This document shows positions 44,944 through 56,878 of a stretch of 64,000 nt of DNA, one piece after another. How positions within the stretch are numbered: the stretch's first letter is position 1; each line of letters starts with the position of its first letter. Below the pieces are notes generated by a model. The model was not told the DNA's origin and made no database searches. It saw only the letters and a list, made by a program, of their open reading frames with translations. A program made the translations under genes and the position numbers. The DNA is taken from contig JARKIF010000075.1 of assembly GCA_029378245.1 (NCBI GenBank), forward strand, positions 62,001 through 126,000. Reading direction: 5' to 3'. The DNA is from Roridomyces roridus. Taxonomy: Eukaryota; Basidiomycota; Agaricomycetes; Agaricales; Mycenaceae.

Positions 44944-45785
44944 TACGATACGTTGCATGTTCCCATTAGAAATAGATAGTGGGTCCTCATTTGACGGTTC
45001 ACATTTTCGATTGCCCCAGACGCTACAGAAGCGCCATATTCTTGCGAATTGGGTCCCGATCTTTTTTCTTCCTCGATTCTTGTTCGATAATGGATTCGCA
45101 CGTTGAATTTCACTGACCTTAGATCCTGCATCCATGTCCACTGCTCAGGCAACCAGGGCTTCGCGAGTACTTTTCAAAGGCGTGCGTATGTGCCAAGAAA
45201 AAATCAACTGTGGTTGAATTTGAATTTGAACAGAACCGTGAGAATCAACTTGATCACTCACGTGGTCATCACTGATCAATTACGGATATCAATTCTCTCT
45301 CTTCCACCGACCACCATGAACACCAGGGTACTCCTGTTCGTTCCGGACGTTTCTCGATCCAGGGTTACTCGGGACTCTGATGCTTCCTCTTCTTCTCTCC
45401 ATTCGACCAGCCCTTCTCGAACGACCTCGGACGCAATATTACATAATGACTTGGCAGCCTTCTCGACGCTGGAATCATGAATGCCTTCCGCATCCCGTTC
45501 GGATGCCCCTCTGTGCTATCTTCCTTCCATATCTCACGCTCGGATACCGTCGCTCTGGCCGCTGGTCATGACTCATCTGCCCTTCTGTCCATACGTACGT
45601 TGCGAGAGGTCATGACTCATCATTCGACGTCTGTGCCACCCGTCGTACCCAACGTACGAGTCCGATATGGACGTATCCGAACTATTTAATGACGTCGGAG
45701 ATGAACGACTCTGTTGGATAGCCGGACGTAGGGTGCGATCCATAAAGCAAGGACTGGGGAAGCATGCGGACTCGTCCCATCCAAG
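44944..45785. other. Intergenic between tandem FAD monooxygenases
   Basis: Its first part (about 45105-45175) is a diverged copy of the region upstream of copy 1, marking the left edge of the duplicated unit. ORFs here (up to 125 codons) show no family resemblance. Confidence 0.45.
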
Positions 45786-47300
45786 ATGGCGGCAGCACCT
45801 TCGCGGCTCCTCACCATCTCCATCGTCGGCGCAGGTATCGGAGGCCTGACAGCGGCCGTTGCGCTGAGGAGGAATGGGCATATAGTCCAGGTACGTGGCT
45901 ATCCCCCACGCTCGAAGTCCTTACATACATTTCCAGATATTCGAAGCAGCGGATTTCAAGACGGAAATCGGCGCTGGATTGGGTTTGCAGGCTAATGCAC
46001 TCAAGGTCTGCGACCACATCGGGTTGTGTAGGGAAAACCTACGTGGGGTTCCCTGGGATGCGGTTCGTGTTTTGCCTTTTCTTTCAATCTGATGGTTGAA
46101 CTACTAATACAGACTGTGAGACTGAGTAGCGACGGTAAGGAGAGAATCATCTATCCGTGGCTCGTCCCAGGTATGACGACGAACGTAGGTGCCTCTCAAC
46201 GCATTGATTCACTTCGATTTATATCCCGCAGGGACTACTATGTCATCGTACCGATCTCCACGAAGAACTGAGGCGGCTTGCAATTGGTCAAGGTGAAGGT
46301 CCCCCTGCGAAACTGCGGCTTGGATGCAAGGTCATTGCGTGCGATCCGGAAGCAGGGATGGTCATCCTGGAGGGCGGTGAGGCTGTCGAAGCAGACGTCG
46401 TTCTGGGAGCGGATGGAATTCACGTGAGTGTTTAGGCGTTCTAGTGAAAGCTTCAGTCCTCAACTATGCAGTCTGTAGTGCGCAATCATGTCGTGCCAGA
46501 TGTCCTCCGTCCGAAGGATACAGGTCTTTCTTGCTTCAGGGCCGTTGTTGATGCCTCGAACATGTGTGACATTCCTGAGCTTGAGTGGGTGTACGGCGAG
46601 GTCAGTGGGGCGCGGAACATTCCCGCCAAGGATGGGTCGTTGCTTGTCGTCTACCCGTGCCGCGACGGGACCCTCATAAACATCGTGGCGTTTAACACGG
46701 ATGAATCCGACGCAGCAGCAGGTGCGCACCTTCCATTCAACTCGTTAAACATCGAATCCGTATGTTTCAGGCTGGACTGGACACAGCACCATCGAAGAGT
46801 TCAAGGCCTCATTCCAACACAAGTTCCACCCCAACTACCTCCGTCTACTCGACCTACCTGCCCTTGGCCCGATAACCAAATGGAAACTTCGCGTCACGCC
46901 CGCGCTGTCGACCTGGGTCCGTGGGCGCACCGCCCTCCTGGGCGACGCAGCACACGGTACGCTCCCACATCTGGGCCAAGGTGCCGGTATGGCTGTAGAA
47001 GATGCCGCCGCGTTGGCTTGTTTCCTCCCATCTGGTATTCAGGTGGTAGACGTCCCTGCACGACTGCGTGCCTATTATGAATTTCGGAGAGAACGGGCAG
47101 GGTTTGTTAGGGTTGAATCGGGGAGGCAGCGGTGCAAGGGGTTTGATTTGTATAATAGTAAGTGTGTTGCGTTCGATTTCCCGCACATGCACTGATCTGC
47201 TTGCACAGACGAGGAGATTCAGAGGTACCTCCTTGACTATGATCCTATTGAGGCTGCACGAGATTTCCTCCGGGAAAAAGCGAGTGTGCGTATTCAATAG
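45786..47300 (+). CDS. FAD-dependent monooxygenase (salicylate hydroxylase-like), copy 2
   Basis: Seven exons: 45786-45890, 45937-46062, 46113-46184, 46232-46423, 46472-46721, 46771-47157 and 47209-47300. All motifs of copy 1 are kept: ISIVGAGIGGL, GADGIH and LLGDAAHGTLPHLGQGAGMA. Intron positions and phases are identical, so the pair arose by tandem duplication. The C-terminal ~100 residues are the most diverged part (for example KASFQHKFHPNYL against KTVFHEFHPKFL), which may reflect a changed substrate. It converges on the MFS gene, with 43 bases between stop codons. Confidence 0.92.
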
Positions 47301-47343
47301 GGAAAGCTTTATGTACAAGTAATGTAGCTTCAAGTAGCAAGTA

Positions 47344-49144
47344 CTAACCCTCGACCGTCTTCTCCTCCAACTTCCCACCCCCCTGCACCTCCTTCGTAAT
47401 CCGAATGTTCTTGATAAACACCGCGGCCAGCAACGCGATCCCCGCCACCGGCACACCCAACACAAAAACAATCCTCAACGCCTCCGCATAGCTCCTCACG
47501 ACCCCCGGAATCAACTCCGGCGCCAAGTCAGTGTAGATGGCTGTAGGCGACTCGCGCACGATGGACACAGGCGCATCAGGCGCGTACTTGCCCAAGTACT
47601 TGGTGAGCTGGGAGGAAAACACCGGCTCGGCTACACCGAGACCAATCGTCCCACCAAGGAACTGAACGAAACTCGCCATCGAGGTCGCTTGTCCGATCAA
47701 CTTGGGCATATCTTTGAACTCGGCCTGAATCGCCAACATGCAGTTCTGCATGCCCAAACCCGTGCCTATACCGGCGAGGATCTGGAATCCGACGAGTCGA
47801 GCGACGTGCGAGTTGGCGTTGAGCGTGTAGAGTAGGCCAGAGCCGATCGCGAGGAATACGGGGCCGGCGAGCAGGAAGGGGAAGTAGTAGCCCGTCAAGC
47901 CCACGACCTGGCCCGAGCCAATGATCGTGATGACCACGCCGAGCATGAACGGCAGCAGGTCAACGCCCGAGTCGGTGGCGGAGCTGTGTCGTGCGGCTTG
48001 GTAGAAGATGGGGATGTAGTACGAGAAGAGGAGGAGAGAGACGCGGGTGAGGAAGGCGTAGAGGATGATTGCGTACACGCTCCGGGAGTGGAAAATGGAT
48101 GTGGGCACCATGGCGCGGTCTTTCTGCCGGATTTCCCAGAAGATGAGCGCCATGGCGAGCACGACGGCGAAGACAAAGCAGACAATGACGGCGTAATTAC
48201 CCCACGCCTTGGTGTTGCCACCCCATTGCAGCGCCAACACGAGACTTGTGACCGAGCCCGCAAGCAGGATGGCACCGACAAAGTCCATGCCGAGGAACTG
48301 GCAGAGGATATCCCGTGGACTGCGTTTCGTAGGATCCGCTCCGAGGGGAAGCTGCGCTTTGAGAATAAAAGTGACGGCTACAAGGGACAGGCCCCCGATA
48401 GGGAGGTTTATGAAAAACACCCAACGCCATGTTACGTGGTCGGTGAATGCGCCTCCGATGAGGGGACCGATGACCGAGGACAGGCCATAGACGGCGCCAA
48501 AGAGACCAAAGAGGCGCGGTCGGTCTTCAAGGCGGGTAACTTGCACAACAATTTGAAACATGGCGACATCTGGGAAAGTCAGGCTGGTAGCCTACACGAA
48601 CACTGGGGAGAGGACTCACACATGCCCGCCGCCCCAGCACCTGAGACCGTCCGTCCTGCAATGAGCTGCTCCGCACTCTGCCCCAGGCCGCAGACGAGGG
48701 AACCCACTTCGAATAGGGTGATGGAGAAAAGCATGATCCATTTCGCAGCCACGACTCGCAGGACCTGCAGGTGGCCATTGGAGGTTAAGGAGCGACGGTG
48801 GGTCAAGACAGACTAACCTGGCCATAGAAGAGGAGGAACACCGTTTGTGCAAGGATGAAGGCGGTTGAAACCCAGCCCTGGAGACTGAACGCGTCAAAGT
48901 CGGACGCGATTCGAGGGAGGGCGGTCGCGAGGATTGTTTGGTCCAGTGCGATGAGGAGCATGGATAGGAGTAAAGCGACAAAGACGATGGCGAGGTTCCA
49001 CCCTGTGAGGATTCCGGACGGGGCGGAGGTTGCCGCAGTGGGCTCATCGCGCTGGGCTGCGTGGTCGGAGGGCGCGGACATGGAGTTCAGAGGAGGGCTG
49101 TGGTCTCCCGACCCGCGAAGAGTCTCGGTTGTTTGTGTGGACAT
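47344..49144 (-). CDS. MFS exporter, 14-TM drug:H+ antiporter (DHA2) type
   Basis: Three minus-strand exons: 49144-48818, 48764-48620 and 48569-47344, ~565 residues. After a ~50-residue hydrophilic tail come [17 protein letters not shown] (motif of this subfamily), [12 protein letters not shown] (motif C-like), [20 protein letters not shown] and about 14 hydrophobic segments. Such proteins export toxic compounds or secondary metabolites across the plasma membrane using the proton gradient. Its place next to two FAD monooxygenases suggests export of, or resistance to, their substrate or product (inference from context). Confidence 0.9.
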
Positions 49145-49570
49145 GGAAGGAAGGGTAGTTGGGAAAGAGACGGCGCGCGCATGGTGCTATAAGTATATCA
49201 AACGAAAGCGTATGTCAAAATCAATTTGTCACGATTCGAGCAAAACTTGAAAAAACCAGTCAGTTGCGCGTTTTTTCAGCTGGGAGAAATGCATGCCACA
49301 TATCCTATGCAGCTGAACCGGTCCATGTGCGAAGAATTCCCAGTAAAGGCGTCGAAGAGGCAGTAGCAAGCATATCTGGTCCGGCGAAATCTGATATAAT
49401 TCCGTTTACGCAAGATCACGGAAGATCGAAAACATTCCGATTGGCAGCAACAGGACAAGAATTGTGCAGGTACCAGTTCAAAGGTGGGTCGATCCTCGAG
49501 AAACACTAACCCTGGATTGTACACCCACAAAGGAGAATCACATAAGAATAAATAATGGACACCCTCACCC
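49145..49570. other. Intergenic between two minus-strand genes
   Basis: Promoter region of the MFS gene and 3' flank of the NNC-motif gene. No repeats or ORFs of interest. Confidence 0.35.
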
Positions 49571-50672
49571 TCACGCCTGGTGCCAGAACGAATGGTGGTC
49601 ATCGACATGCGTCGTATTCTTCGCCATCACCTCCACGGCATGCGCGCTGACCTCGGTGGGTGCTCTCCCGCTGGTCGTGCTGGCACCTTCTACCGTTGTA
49701 CCCTCCTTCCCCTCCTTCTCATCGTCCGGCAGCTCCTGTGCCTGTTTCTCGAAGAACGAGACAACCTTGCTCGGGCTCTTGACGGCCTCCTTGTATACGG
49801 AGAAGGATGTTGCGAATTCGCGGTGCTTGCCGACTTGGATGGCGTCGAGGAGCTTCATGGCGTAGATCTGGCAGTTGTTGGTGATGAGGTTGTATGCGGG
49901 TTGTTTCTCGCGCATTTGGAAGATGGCCATCTCGCCTTGGATGGATGTGTGAGGAGATTAGAGAGAGAGGGAGAGTATAGTAGACGCACCGGCTTCCTGC
50001 AGAGCCTCGTCGTTAAATCGAGTCTTCCCAACCTCAAAAGTGTGCCATTCCTCCTGCTTGACCTTCTCGTTGATATAAATCACATCTAGATGCTCGTCCT
50101 AGGACGCTCGCCGTCAGTTGTTGTCATGGGCGGCCTTGAATCGAGTCAGATTGACTCACCATCCAGAGCTCATGGGCATAGTCTCCGACGATGACTGCCC
50201 AATGCTGCGTCGGATCGGGGCATCTATGAGTCTTCTCCGTGATGAGCTTGCCGAGGCCCGTCTTCTCCGCGAACCATTTGCCAGCAAAGCCCGCGACGGG
50301 GTGCCAGCCAAGAAGGACCGTGCGCTGCGGGCCCTTGATGTCAGGATCGCTGGGAGGGATGGAGTTGGGCCGTTTTCCCAGTCCGAGGGAGTGTTCGAGC
50401 TTTAGTTTGCCTTTGAGGAGTTCGTCTTTGCCTTTGAGGAGCTCGCCTTTGCTGGTGGATGGAGATTGTTGGTTAGATAGACACGGCGACGGAGAGGACG
50501 AGGACGGACAGGAATCCTTGGAGCTTTTCTCGACGCGAGTGGTGCTCGCCTTCTTCGTGGGCGTGGTCTGCGGTGTCGGCCATGGGAAGCACGTTCGACG
50601 TGGTGGTGGTGGGTAATCGACAAGTGGTGGGCCGGTGTAGATCCGGATTACATCAGCCGTATGTTGGCTCAC
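49571..50672 (-). CDS. NNC-motif protein, possible papain-fold (NlpC/LRAT/PPPDE-like)
   Basis: Three minus-strand exons: 50672-50160, 50098-49990 and 49935-49571, ~328 residues. The first ~100 residues are low-complexity, with KGELLKGKDELLKGKLKLEH showing a short internal repeat. The conserved part holds HWAVIVGDYAHELWMDEHLD and NLITNNCQIYAMKLLDAI. A histidine strand followed by an N-N-C helix is the arrangement in circularly permuted papain-fold families (LRAT, PPPDE), where Cys is the nucleophile. Here the order and spacing fit but no family could be fixed. I do not know the function. Confidence 0.6.
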
Positions 50673-51596
50673 ATCTTGTCCGCTTCTCCCATGGTGGCAA
50701 TGTCTTCACTCCGTCCATCAAGGCCCTCGTTACATTCTCCATCGCTTCTCTGACTGCAAAAATGCTTCTCAAATGCTGGACCTTCTGTCATACCTAACTT
50801 AACCGGCGCTCATCTGTATCATCCCGAGCCTTTGCTTCCACGACCCACTTCAACAGCATCCTTTCCACTGATCGTAAGACTTGGGCTAGTATGGGGCCTC
50901 CACGAAATCTTGCTCTCAGCGGCTAATCGAACCCCCTCCACCTGGCATCTCGTCTCGATCTATCATCGTTGATGCAACCAGAAGTTAGACGCTGGTGAGT
51001 GGGAAGTAGCCCGAGCTCCCCTTTCTCTTCTCTCAGTCGTTCACTCCGTGAGTATCCATGCATCACTTGCAGGATTATCGGACGACTTTCGGTGTTCCAA
51101 GGGGTTCCGGATGGCACGGCACAATCACTTCTTAGTCTAAGCCAATGCAACAGTGTGCCTATCCACCCCTCTCCGAGTCGCTATTCTCCGCAGTTCAACG
51201 ATCCTGCCGTTCAGGGCCCCTCCATCTACGCCACCGTATGCTCGAAAAACAGAGGATGTAAGTAGTGGCATGAAATAGATTTGAATCTACTGTTTGAACC
51301 AGGAACGGATTTTTTTTCTTTTAGACGTGCTGGTCGTCCCGTCCCGTTTGCTTGCCTGCTCAGCGCTCAGTAATTAATAGTCAGGAGGGAGCCAAGCAGC
51401 TATCTGTAGCTCCGTCTCTTGGACTCTCGGTTTAGGCTTCGCGATCGAGGTTCGATGGTTCGATTCTAACCGAAGGTCGTGCAAATTGTCCAGGCTCCCT
51501 TTTTGTTTCGGTGGTGCGAATTGGGAATCCACTCGGGAGCAGGGAAATGAGATTCATTATACATATACACATATCACGCCGACAACAAGTATGAAC
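50673..51596. other. Intergenic with a structured-RNA candidate
   Basis: No protein gene supported. Contains the inverted-stem element at 51386-51504 described separately. Confidence 0.4.
51386..51504 (+). ncRNA. Structured RNA candidate with B-box-like motifs
   Basis: AGGGAGCC (51386-51393) pairs perfectly with GGCTCCCT (51493-51500), followed by TTTTT, a pol III-type terminator. A nested stem (CTTGGAC/GTCCAGG) and an inner one (CGGTT/AACCG) are possible, with two GGTTCGAT words (51448-51470) resembling B boxes. The B box is too far from the acceptor-like stem for a tRNA. Confidence 0.35.
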
Positions 51597-51933
51597 TTAG
51601 GCGTCCCACTGCCAGCGCTCCAACAACTTGAGTAGCTCCTCCACAAGCGTCTGCCCATCCCCAGTCCGGGGAGATGGCGGCGTAGTACTAGATGTGGGTG
51701 CTACATGGGCTGTACATATATCATGGAGACGTGCCGATGAGACCGTGAGGAGGGGGTGAGCCGGGTGTGGGGTCGTTCGATGCCACCGACGGAGGGCGCG
51801 ACAAGGCGGGGATCTGGACTGAGATGGGTTCGAGATATTTGGGATGAAGTGAGGGTTCAGACGGAGTGGGAGCGTTGTCGGCGTTGTACGGACGAGGTCC
51901 GGTAGTATTATCGAGAATTTTAGCACGGGGCAT
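51597..51933 (-). CDS. Small hypothetical protein with C-terminal amphipathic helix
   Basis: Two minus-strand exons, 51933-51731 and 51687-51597, joined by a 43-base GT..AG intron, giving ~97 residues. Starts MPRAKILDNTTGPRPYNADN, is rich in Pro and Ser, and ends with a predicted amphipathic helix, QTLVEELLKLLERWQWDA. A TATAAAAG box lies at 51984-51977 on the same strand, 44 bases before the ATG. The clean intron and the TATA box are the main support; no family is recognised. Confidence 0.45.
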
Positions 51934-52927
51934 GTTGGGGGATGAAGGCAAGATGAAGGACGACAGGTTTGCACCTCTTTTATACGACAATACAAGCGCG
52001 AAGCCATTGTGTTGGGACCGTCTGTCTGTTTACCCGAGCGCTTTGAAGTCATATGAGACCAGCCATCAATCACGCCGGGAGAAGGCCAAACAGCATTCAT
52101 GCAATGCAAGAAAATTCGGGTGCAAGGAGGATCGGAGCCTTGGTCCAATTGTTCAGATCGCCGAGCCATTATAGAAGTGACATGTTCACAGATCAGTCAA
52201 GAACATTTTGAAGAATCCAGATTTGAATGGCACCAGGGACAACGACTAGGATTGAAATCGAAAGACCTGACCTGGTGGTGGTAAGAGGCAAGAGAGTTCG
52301 GCCATCAAAAATGACGAATTTGTTTAACAACTTCGAAGTTGGAACCGAGCCGATATGCGCACATAGGGACTAGGTCGATGGCTTGCATTTACCTCCAAAT
52401 GTGAATCAATTTGAGCTAATATTGAATGCGAGTTTCTTCCGGGTTGCTTCATTGGATACTTGAGCCTTGGAAACAAGTTCTTATTGAGATTCTGGATTTC
52501 GTTGCCAAGGCATGCATTGAACTAGCGGCCCAGCCCGGGTTTCCTGAGTTCCTCCGGAGTCCGCATGGTGGTAGTAAGACGCTCAAGTGGCGCCCAAGAC
52601 GCATGGAATGTTTCAACTTTCGACGGCATTGCTGATGCTGCGGAGCACCAAAATAGTCGACAAGTCTGAATGTTCGGTTGAAGAAATCTATTTCTTTCGC
52701 GGCATTTTCAAAGCCGGGGGCTCCAGTGTGAATTTTCGTGGAATTTTCGAGAGTGCGAAGCTGAAGCCGAGCCGGCAAGATCAACAAAAGTCACGGGATA
52801 GCCTTTTTTGCTTCCGTCGTGCTAGGCGCGGGGAGGCTTGCCCGCTTCGTCTGCACCTTTTCCGTTCCTCCCTTCTCTTTCTTTCTCTCCTTCTTCCCTC
52901 CATCCCTGGACCTCGTTTCACGCCACG
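51934..52927. other. Intergenic between divergent genes
   Basis: Contains the TATA box of the small minus-strand gene near its left end and a long pyrimidine-rich stretch (52857-52919, CTTTTCCGTTCC...) just before the GH5 gene, a typical fungal promoter/leader feature. Confidence 0.45.
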
Positions 52928-55900
52928 ATGATGCAAGAACGCGAGCACGACAACCCATTCGTACCCTATACAGACTACACACCGTCCCAGGCCTCCTCTG
53001 CCCATTTCGCGTCGTCCTCGCCTTACAATGGCCCATACGCGCCGGGCCCGCTCACTGGCGGGGTTGCTGCTTCCTTCCACGATGATCCGGTTTATAGATC
53101 GTACCCACCTGCGATGTCGCCTTCACCAAACAACTCTGGTGCCCTGCTCGGTGCGGCGGGCCCAGCAGGCGGGTATGCCTCGGGATATCCGGATCATCGA
53201 GCGATTTCGTCTACGGCGGGTGGTGGGCGTGGGGACAGGAGGAAGAGGCTACTCCCGTTTACAGTGCTGGGCATACTCGTGGTCGTCGTCCTCGCTGTCG
53301 TCCTGCCCGTCTACTTTGTCGTCATCAAGCCACACCAAAAGCATTCTTCCAACAACTCGGATGCCAGTACGAGTGGGGGCTCGAGTACGGGCGCGGGGAC
53401 CACCACGACTAAAAGCGGTGTCACGACAGGCGGGGATGGGAGTACCGTGACGACGTCCAGCGGCGAGACGTTCGTCTACAGCAACAAATTTGGGGGCTAT
53501 TGGGTCGAGAACCTCGATGACCCGTTTAACGACGATGCTGCGCCGAACGACTGGACGCCGCCGCTCAATACGACTTGGGATTGGGGTGTCAATAAAATCT
53601 ATGGTGTCAATCTGGGAGGATGGTTCGTCCTATTCTCTGCTGAACAGATACTATGTGGTATTAACATTTACCTCGTTAATAGGTTTGTCCTCGAGCCTTT
53701 CATCACGCCCGCTTTGTTCCAAAAGTACCCCTCCGCGCCGGACGAGTGGACGCTGACGCAGCTCATGGCGGCCGATGGGACGCTGCAGAGTACGATGGAG
53801 AATCATTATGATACTTTCATCGTGAGTGCCCTTGCCTTTTTCTGTTTCCCTGTCATCGCAGCCTGCTCATACCTACACGCTCCCCACAGACAGAACAAGA
53901 CATCGCGCAGATCGCGGGTGCGGGCCTCAATTGGGTGCGGGTGCCTATTCCGTTTTGGGCTATCAGGTGTGTGGTCTCGCGTACGATTCTTCTCTTTCTT
54001 CTCGCTCCTCCTGCCCACCCGAGCTGGTGTGCGCTTGGGCCTGGGGATACCCTGCCCTACCCTACCTTACCCTACTCGCCTCCTCGTCCTGCTGTCCCCA
54101 CTCCCTGCTCCACGTTTTGCCTCCCTCCCCTCCAATCTTCCTCCTCTGTCTCTTTATATCCCACAATAACTGACTCCCTCCCTCCATAGTACATGGTCCG
54201 ACGTGGGCGTCGCTCCAGACGGAACTGGCGGGGCCACTACGACTACTGTGGCGGAGCCGTTCTTGGAGGGTGTTGTTTGGAAGTGAGTACTAACCTTTTC
54301 GTTTTTTTTCCCTTTCTTTGCTTCTTGATGGTTTCGGCGGGTGGTGCGGACCTCGCGTCGTTGCCCCATGGGCTCCCACTCCTGCTGCTGTCGTGTCGTC
54401 GGGGCGGGTGGAGGAGCAGGAGGAGGTCTCAAGGGACGGGCTTTGGGTGCGGAGCCCTGGGGCGGCGTGTCGTCTGGGTTGTGGAGAGCTTGGGCTGTCT
54501 GGCGGGACGTGCGAGGTGCAGCCGGAGTGGCTAACCGTCCTCTGCTGCCCGTTTTGGCTGCTGTCGCTCGGGTGTGTGCGTCTGGCGGTGCACTTGTGGC
54601 CTTGCGCCCTTGGGCTACGGTAGTCGGAGAGGTTCCCGCTCCTGCCGGTGTCTGGTCGTCTCCGCTTGCGAATGTGGCAGTTGGTGTGGCTTGCCAACCC
54701 TCTTCTGTTGCCCGTCGCGCTGCTGTGACTCGGGTGCGCAAGACTGGCGATGCGGTTGTGGCCAAGGGCCGAGGGCTACTGTCACATACCTCCGTGAGCC
54801 CAAGTCAATTTTTATTGACACCTGCTCCTGACCGCGGAGTATCGGCGCGCTTTCCCAACGCCTTTGCTGCCCTCGTTGCTGCTGTCCCTCGCGTGCGCGT
54901 TGGGCAAGTAGAGGAATCTTGGCCCATTGTCCCTCGCCACGTCATCACCGTCTGTCGTGTCTAGCGCGTGTGGAGCTCACCCGATTCTGAGCGGACGCTA
55001 ATCTTTCTCTCCTCAGATACATCATCCGCATGCTCGGCTGGGCACGCAAGTACGGGCTGCGCGTTAACCTCGATCTCCACACTATCCCGGGCTCTCAGAA
55101 CGGTGACGTTACGTTTCTGTTTCGAGGGCCCGCCGTCTTATACCTTACCAGGCTACAATCACTCTGGCAAATTCGGGCAGGTCAACTTCCTCAACGGTCA
55201 GATGGGCGTCGCGAATGCGCAGCGTGCGCTGGACTACATTCGGACGATCACGGAATTCATCTCGCAGCCCGAGTGGAAGAACCTCATTCCTGTCTTTGGG
55301 ATTGTGAATGAGGCGCTGCTACACACCATCGGGCGGCCGCAGTTGACGAGCTTGTGCGTCTCCTTCCCTCCTGCTCCTGCTCCTCCTGACTCACGGCTCT
55401 GCAGCTACCTGGAGGCACACGATATGATTCGCGGGATCACGGGCTACGGCGAGGGAAATGGACCGTATATATCGATCCACGACGGCTTTGACGGCGTTCC
55501 TAACTGGGTGGGCTTCCTCCAGGGCTCAGACCGCATCATCCTCGACACGCACCCGTACTTTGCGTTTGACGGGTCGCCAAACGATGCGCCCATTGCTACG
55601 GGGACGGACCCAAGCAACGCGGGTGGTATTTGGCCGAAGCAGGCTTGTAATGCCTGGGGGCCGTCCATCAATACCAGGTACGTTTTCTCGAGAGTCTTTG
55701 GACTTGACTAATGTGACTTTGCAGTCGGACGGCGTTTGGGGTTACGATTGCGGGCGAGTTTAGCAACGGGTACAACGACTGCGGGTTGTTCTTGAATGGG
55801 ATTAGTGCCACGGCGCGGTATGGTGGAGACTGCAGTGTCTGGCAGGATTCGACCAATTGGAATGCGACGGTCAAGGCTGGGCTGATGCAGTTTGCGCTTG

Positions 55901-56480
55901 CGAGTATGGATGCCATGCAGGATTGGTGCGTCCCCCACCACTCCTTCTCTTTGTGTTGCTGATGGGGAGCAGGTTCTTCTGGACGTGGAAGATTGGCAAT
56001 GCGACGAGTGGGATTGTCGAAGCTCCATTATGGTCGTACCAGCTTGGCTTGGAGGGCGGGTGGATGCCGACTGATCCACGGACTGCGGCGGGGACGTGTG
56101 CTCAGCTCGGTGTCGACTCTGCGCCCTTTGACGGTGTGTTCAGCGCGTGGCAGACGGGCGGGGCTGGTGCGGGGACTATTTCACCCGAGTCAATCTCGAG
56201 CTTTGGGCAGTATCCGCCTGCGACGATATCGAATGTGGATGCTGCAGCACTTGGGTTCTTGCCGACGTATACCGCTACGGCTGGGTTGGTGACGTTGACG
56301 TATACCACTCCTCCTGCGAGTGTGACGCCGACGCCGACGCCGACTGTGAGCGTTGGGAATGGGTGGGTCGACCCGAGTGATACGGCCTCGTTTGTGACTG
56401 CTGTGGCGGGGTGCACGTATCCGGATGCGTGGAGTGCGTTGAGTATGCCTCCGCCGACGGCTGTGTGTACGGGGTCGTGA
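52928..56480 (+). CDS. Membrane-anchored exo-beta-1,3-glucanase (GH5)
   Basis: Nine exons: 52928-53622, 53683-53821, 53890-53966, 54190-54282, 55017-55102, 55152-55353, 55405-55677, 55725-55925 and 55973-56480. Type II membrane protein: ~110-residue cytosolic tail, basic RRKRLL, then the anchor PFTVLGILVVVVLAVVLPVY and a Ser/Thr-rich stalk. The GH5 domain has VNLGGWFVLEPFITPALF, GLNWVRVPIPFWAI, GLRVNLDLHTIPGSQNG, PVFGIVNEA (acid/base Glu), ILDTHPYFAF and GVTIAGEFSN (nucleophile Glu). The enzyme trims or remodels beta-1,3-glucan at the cell wall. Start ATG 52928 gives MMQEREHDNPF, typical of this group; the upstream in-frame ATG at 52838 lies in the pyrimidine-rich leader. Intron 4 (734 bases) is far longer than any other in the window. 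Confidence 0.92.
54283..55016 (+). repeat. Long GH5 intron with imperfect tandem repeats
   Basis: Three or four diverged copies of a ~170-base unit can be traced by the words CTGCTGCC-, GCTGCTGT-, CTCGGGTG- and TGTGGCC-GGGCTAC (near 54385, 54540, 54705 and 54865). The intron ends are canonical (GTGAGT at 54283, CTCAG ending 55016). Confidence 0.5.
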
Positions 56481-56878
56481 GGTTCTATTTTTATTTGTTT
56501 CGGGATATACATACACGGACACTCGGTTCGCTTTGTTGACTTTGTAATAAGACTATGGGCTGCGGACTAGAGCGCATTTCTATACCATTGTAGTGTAAGT
56601 ATTGTAGCATCCGATAATTACTGGCTGGAGAATGTCTCACCAGAGCTTCCAGCCCGCTTTCGCTGGCATGCTGAAAGTTTAAGCGACTGTATTCAAAACT
56701 CACCGTGACCGATCTGCCACCGGTGATTCTCACTACAGCCTTGCTGCGGCCATTGCTTACAGCTTCTGTCGAAATCTGAACAGCCGATGAACAGCTTTCC
56801 GAATTTAGCTACTGCTCTCACACTGTCACAGAGAGCCGCTAAAAGCCCTCTTCTCCACCCACCACCACCACCACCACG
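56481..56878. other. 5' flank of copy B
   Basis: From about 56720 this is a diverged copy of the sequence upstream of copy A (about 3000-3230), including GCTCTCACACTGTCAC and the CACCACCACCACGATG leader. Confidence 0.5.

Noticed and set aside
54341..54964. 207-codon plus-strand and 203-codon minus-strand ORFs inside GH5 intron 4
   Set aside because: G/C-rich repetitive intron sequence gives chance open frames on both strands; intron borders are canonical and the GH5 domain continues across them.
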